DNA of 17,195 nucleotides from Rhodospirillaceae bacterium (GTDB lineage Bacteria; Pseudomonadota; Alphaproteobacteria; UBA8366; GCA-2717185): assembly GCA_002717185.1 (NCBI GenBank), contig PBDC01000047.1, forward strand, positions 1 through 17,195, written 5' to 3'. A program made the position numbers and the translations under genes. Below the pieces are notes generated by a model. That model ran no database searches, had not been told where the DNA came from, and worked only from the letters and a program-made list of their open reading frames with translations. Shown here one piece after another: positions 15,255-17,195 of the stretch; the first letter of the stretch is position 1; every line of letters begins with the position of its first letter.

Positions 15255-15607
15255 CGATTATCTCCTTATCTAGCAATCGATCGATAAAAATTATGCAGCC
15301 GCCCGGCAACCACACCTTTTCAGCGGTTGAAAGCAGAAACCCGGCTTAAATCTTGTTAGCCTCGAAATCCTGTCCTATCCGTGAGTAGCAACAAAAATAC
15401 GGTAACGATCGCGTGTGCTGCATTAGGGACCGAATGGTTTTCTGCCAGTTGTCCCACATATGGCTTATCGAACTGGGCCCAGTATCGTCCAGATCTAAAT
15501 ATGTAGTTAAAACCCATTTTTGACAGTGCAACGTAACGGATCGGGGGATAGTCCCCCTCGCTGATCAGCGCATGTTGATTTATCAAAAGAAAATATGAAT
15601 CGCCTAG
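15255..15607. other. 353-bp gap with hairpin and palindrome, no convincing gene
   Basis: A minus-strand frame of 76 codons (15586-15356) starts at TTG without a good ribosome binding site and resembles nothing I know, so I do not call it. The gap holds the hairpin GGGGGA/TCCCCC at 15543-15557, the palindrome CGCTGATCAGCG at 15559-15570, and ATCGATCGAT at 15276-15285 just upstream of the dehydratase ribosome binding site. The dehydratase promoter is presumably here. Confidence 0.55.
15543..15570. repeat. GC hairpin next to a 12-bp perfect palindrome
   Basis: GGGGGA (15543-15548) pairs with TCCCCC (15552-15557) around a 3-base loop. One base later comes CGCTGATCAGCG (15559-15570), which is its own reverse complement. 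The pair begins about 38 bases after the PhzF stop on the minus strand. No U tract follows, so an operator or RNA-stability element is as likely as a terminator. Confidence 0.45.
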
Positions 15608-16408
15608 TTAATACTCTCCTTCTGTTGGCAGTGTAATAACACCTTCTAAGAACGGGACAGCGGTCCCACCCATTATCACTCGATCACCGCGAAATTCGCA
15701 GTTTATGACACCACCACGTTCGGAAATTTGGCGCGCCAGCAGGGTCGATTTTCCGAGCCGTTTTGACCAGTAAGGAATGAGGGTGCAGTGAGCGGACCCG
15801 GTCACAGGATCCTCCGGAATACCAACTTTCGGCGCAAAAAAGCGCGAGACAAAATCGAAATCCTTACCAGGTGATGTCGCTATAATCCCCATAGGGTCGA
15901 GCGCAGCAATCCGGACCATATCCGGCTGCAGCCGCTCAACTGCCGCCTGATCGGGAAATACTGCCATACCGTCCCGGGCCACTAAATAGGCTTCCGGTCT
16001 GGCACCCAGGGCCTCGGCTACAGGGTCGATATCATCAGAAGGTATCCCGGGTACTGACGGAAAGTCCATCATCAGCCTCTCACCTTCGCGGACAACGGTC
16101 AGAACCACACCGTCCTTGGACGTGAATCGAACTTCCGCGCTATCAGAATTTAGTTCGTTCAAAATCACGCTGGCTGCCGCAAGCGTCGGATGTCCAGCCA
16201 GTCCGATTTCGGAACGCGGCGTAAACCATCGGATACCGTACCCATCGGCATCGGGAACGCAAAAGACTGTTTCCGAGAGATTATTTTCCGCCGCGATGGC
16301 CTGCATAGTAGCCTCAGAGATCCAGGTGTCTAAAAGGCAAACTGCGGCGGGATTACCCCCGAAAACGTGATCAGTAAATGCATCGATTTGGTATTGTTTG
16401 ATCTGCAT
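15608..16408 (-). CDS. PhzF family isomerase/epimerase
   Basis: A 266-residue protein with the diaminopimelate-epimerase-like double fold of the PhzF family. It opens with YQIDAFTDHVFGGNPAAVC. The catalytic Glu is E46 (NNLSETVF). GLAGHPTLAAA carries H73, and D200 lies in GIPEDPVTGSAH, the other conserved active-site block. PhzF itself isomerises a dihydro-hydroxyanthranilate in phenazine synthesis, but most relatives act elsewhere. No phenazine genes are seen, so the substrate is unknown. GGAGG at 16421-16417 is 5 bases from ATG 16411 and 8 from ATG 16408. I use 16408; an ATG at 16447 would place this ribosome binding site inside the gene. Position next to an amino-acid dehydratase hints at amino-acid metabolism (inference). 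Confidence 0.93.
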   Translation of the reverse strand: MQIKQYQIDAFTDHVFGGNPAAVCLLDTWISEATMQAIAAENNLSETVFCVPDADGYGIRWFTPRSEIGLAGHPTLAAASVILNELNSDSAEVRFTSKDGVVLTVVREGERLMMDFPSVPGIPSDDIDPVAEALGARPEAYLVARDGMAVFPDQAAVERLQPDMVRIAALDPMGIIATSPGKDFDFVSRFFAPKVGIPEDPVTGSAHCTLIPYWSKRLGKSTLLARQISERGGVINCEFRGDRVIMGGTAVPFLEGVITLPTEGEY

Positions 16409-16411
16409 CAT

Positions 16412-16829
16412 GCAAACCTCCGATGATCGATCGCAGCAAAATAGCATACATCCTTCCCGTATCGCATCGTCACACTAACACGCAATTTTCTGTAAAAAGC
16501 GGACCAGACGCGTCAGCTTCCTCGCAATGAGAAATGCAAACGGAATAGGTTGTACGTTCAAAAACCGGATTGGTAGGAAGGTTCAGGTCATGGCAAAGGT
16601 GCTTGCAGAAGCCATCAAAGGATCGTCGTTTGAGGCCAATGGATCACATACCGATACAGCGTAATTTAAACTGTCAGGTCGTATCAAAGCAGGAACGGTC
16701 AGTAGGAACTATGTGATGATTGTTATTGTTGGCCTGTTAAACAAACGGAAATTTTCACCTCTATTGCACCAAGCAATGTAATCATCGACCATCTGGCCCC
16801 TTCGACACATTCCTTTCAACGTTGGCAGA
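16412..16829. other. 418-bp gap between thiD and the PhzF gene, no gene called
   Basis: The gap should contain the PhzF promoter on the minus strand. A plus-strand frame of 45 codons (16527-16664, MRNANGIGC...) lacks a ribosome binding site and resembles nothing I know. No clear hairpin follows the thiD stop. GATCGATC at 16425-16432 sits just before the PhzF ribosome binding site. Confidence 0.5.
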
Positions 16830-17195
16830 TTACCGAGGGAACGCGGCGACTGTATGACCGTGCCCTAAAGGTCCGTGCCCCTGTCCGAAGCCGGGCGCTG
16901 CCAAGATCGCCTCGCGCACATAGGCACGCGCGCGATCTACGGAATCTCGCAATGTCATACCCTGCGCCAACCCTGTCGCAACCGCCGAGGCCAAGGTGCA
17001 ACCAGTACCGTGCGTATGCACGGTATTGATCCGCGTGTCGTCCCAGCGGTGTGCGATTTTTCCAGTAAACAGAATATCAGTCAGCCTATCGCCGATCAGA
17101 TGGCCGCCTTTAAGCAATACTGCTGCCGCCCCGATATCGGAAAACAACTGCGCAACTGCCCCCATATCCTCAACGGTTTCTATCACATCTTCTAT
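16830..17195 (-). CDS. thiD: Hydroxymethylpyrimidine/phosphomethylpyrimidine kinase, C-terminal part
   Basis: ThiD phosphorylates hydroxymethylpyrimidine and its phosphate to supply the pyrimidine half of thiamine. Only the last 121 residues are present; the frame is open to the right edge, so the gene continues outside. The ribokinase-like C-terminal blocks are clear: AAVLLKGGHL, DILFTG, and THGTGCTLASAVATGLAQG with the anion-hole glycines and the conserved Cys. It ends with the family tail GQGHGPLGHGH. The stop is TAA at 16832-16830. No truncation other than the window edge is seen. Whether a fused ThiE or other domain exists upstream cannot be judged. Confidence 0.93.
   Translation of the reverse strand: MEDVIETVEDMGAVAQLFSDIGAAAVLLKGGHLIGDRLTDILFTGKIAHRWDDTRINTVHTHGTGCTLASAVATGLAQGMTLRDSVDRARAYVREAILAAPGFGQGHGPLGHGHTVAAFPR

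Noticed and set aside
15356..15586. 76-codon minus-strand frame upstream of the dehydratase
   Set aside because: It starts at TTG without a ribosome binding site, overlaps the hairpin and palindrome, and has no recognisable sequence pattern.
16527..16664. 45-codon plus-strand frame between thiD and the PhzF gene
   Set aside because: No ribosome binding site precedes the ATG, no family resemblance is seen, and a frame of this length is expected by chance.
1..17195. CRISPR array, tRNA, rRNA, tmRNA, RNase P RNA or intact insertion sequence
   Set aside because: I looked for regular spaced repeats, cloverleaf arms with the T-loop motif, the tmRNA tag, RNase P core sequences and transposase motifs, and found none.

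Overview
The window reads as chromosomal DNA of an alphaproteobacterium, probably Rhodospirillales-like or a marine relative. The main evidence is the block rlpA, dac, tmk, holB, metG, tatD, PhnP-like hydrolase, an order I associate with that class, together with a DUF6925-type protein that I know mainly from the same class. The genus cannot be read from the sequence. Base composition is patchy. The housekeeping genes are mid to high G+C (58% when I count bases 1201-1260). The left edge (30% in 1-60) and part of the right-centre (28% in 13261-13320) are AT-rich, which suggests acquired or fast-evolving segments.

Layout. 1-907: two AT-rich minus-strand genes, a membrane-anchored protein cut by the window edge and a GFA/CENP-V-fold zinc protein. 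1044-3338: a DUF6925-like gene, a convergent ytoQ whose stop codon interlocks with it, and a divergent EamA-type transporter. 3467-6709: three cell-wall genes in a row, namely an MltB-type lytic transglycosylase, the lipoprotein RlpA, and a D,D-carboxypeptidase. 6711-11614: a tight housekeeping operon (tmk, holB, metG, tatD, metallo-beta-lactamase-fold hydrolase) with 1-bp, 4-bp-overlap and 31-, 4- and 4-bp junctions.

11615-14297 is an accessory-looking stretch. It holds an alpha/beta hydrolase pseudogene frameshifted at its nucleophile elbow, a 779-bp non-coding gap with a GC-rich relic-like patch, two adjacent small paralogous membrane proteins of unknown function, and a strong intrinsic terminator.

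14298-17195 carries minus-strand metabolic genes: a PLP-dependent threonine/serine dehydratase, a PhzF-family isomerase, and the C-terminal part of thiD running off the right edge.

The best candidate for something undescribed is the pair of tandem paralogous two-helix membrane proteins at 13488-14094, with its own probable promoter and terminator. No CRISPR array, rRNA, tRNA, intact insertion sequence or integrase was seen.
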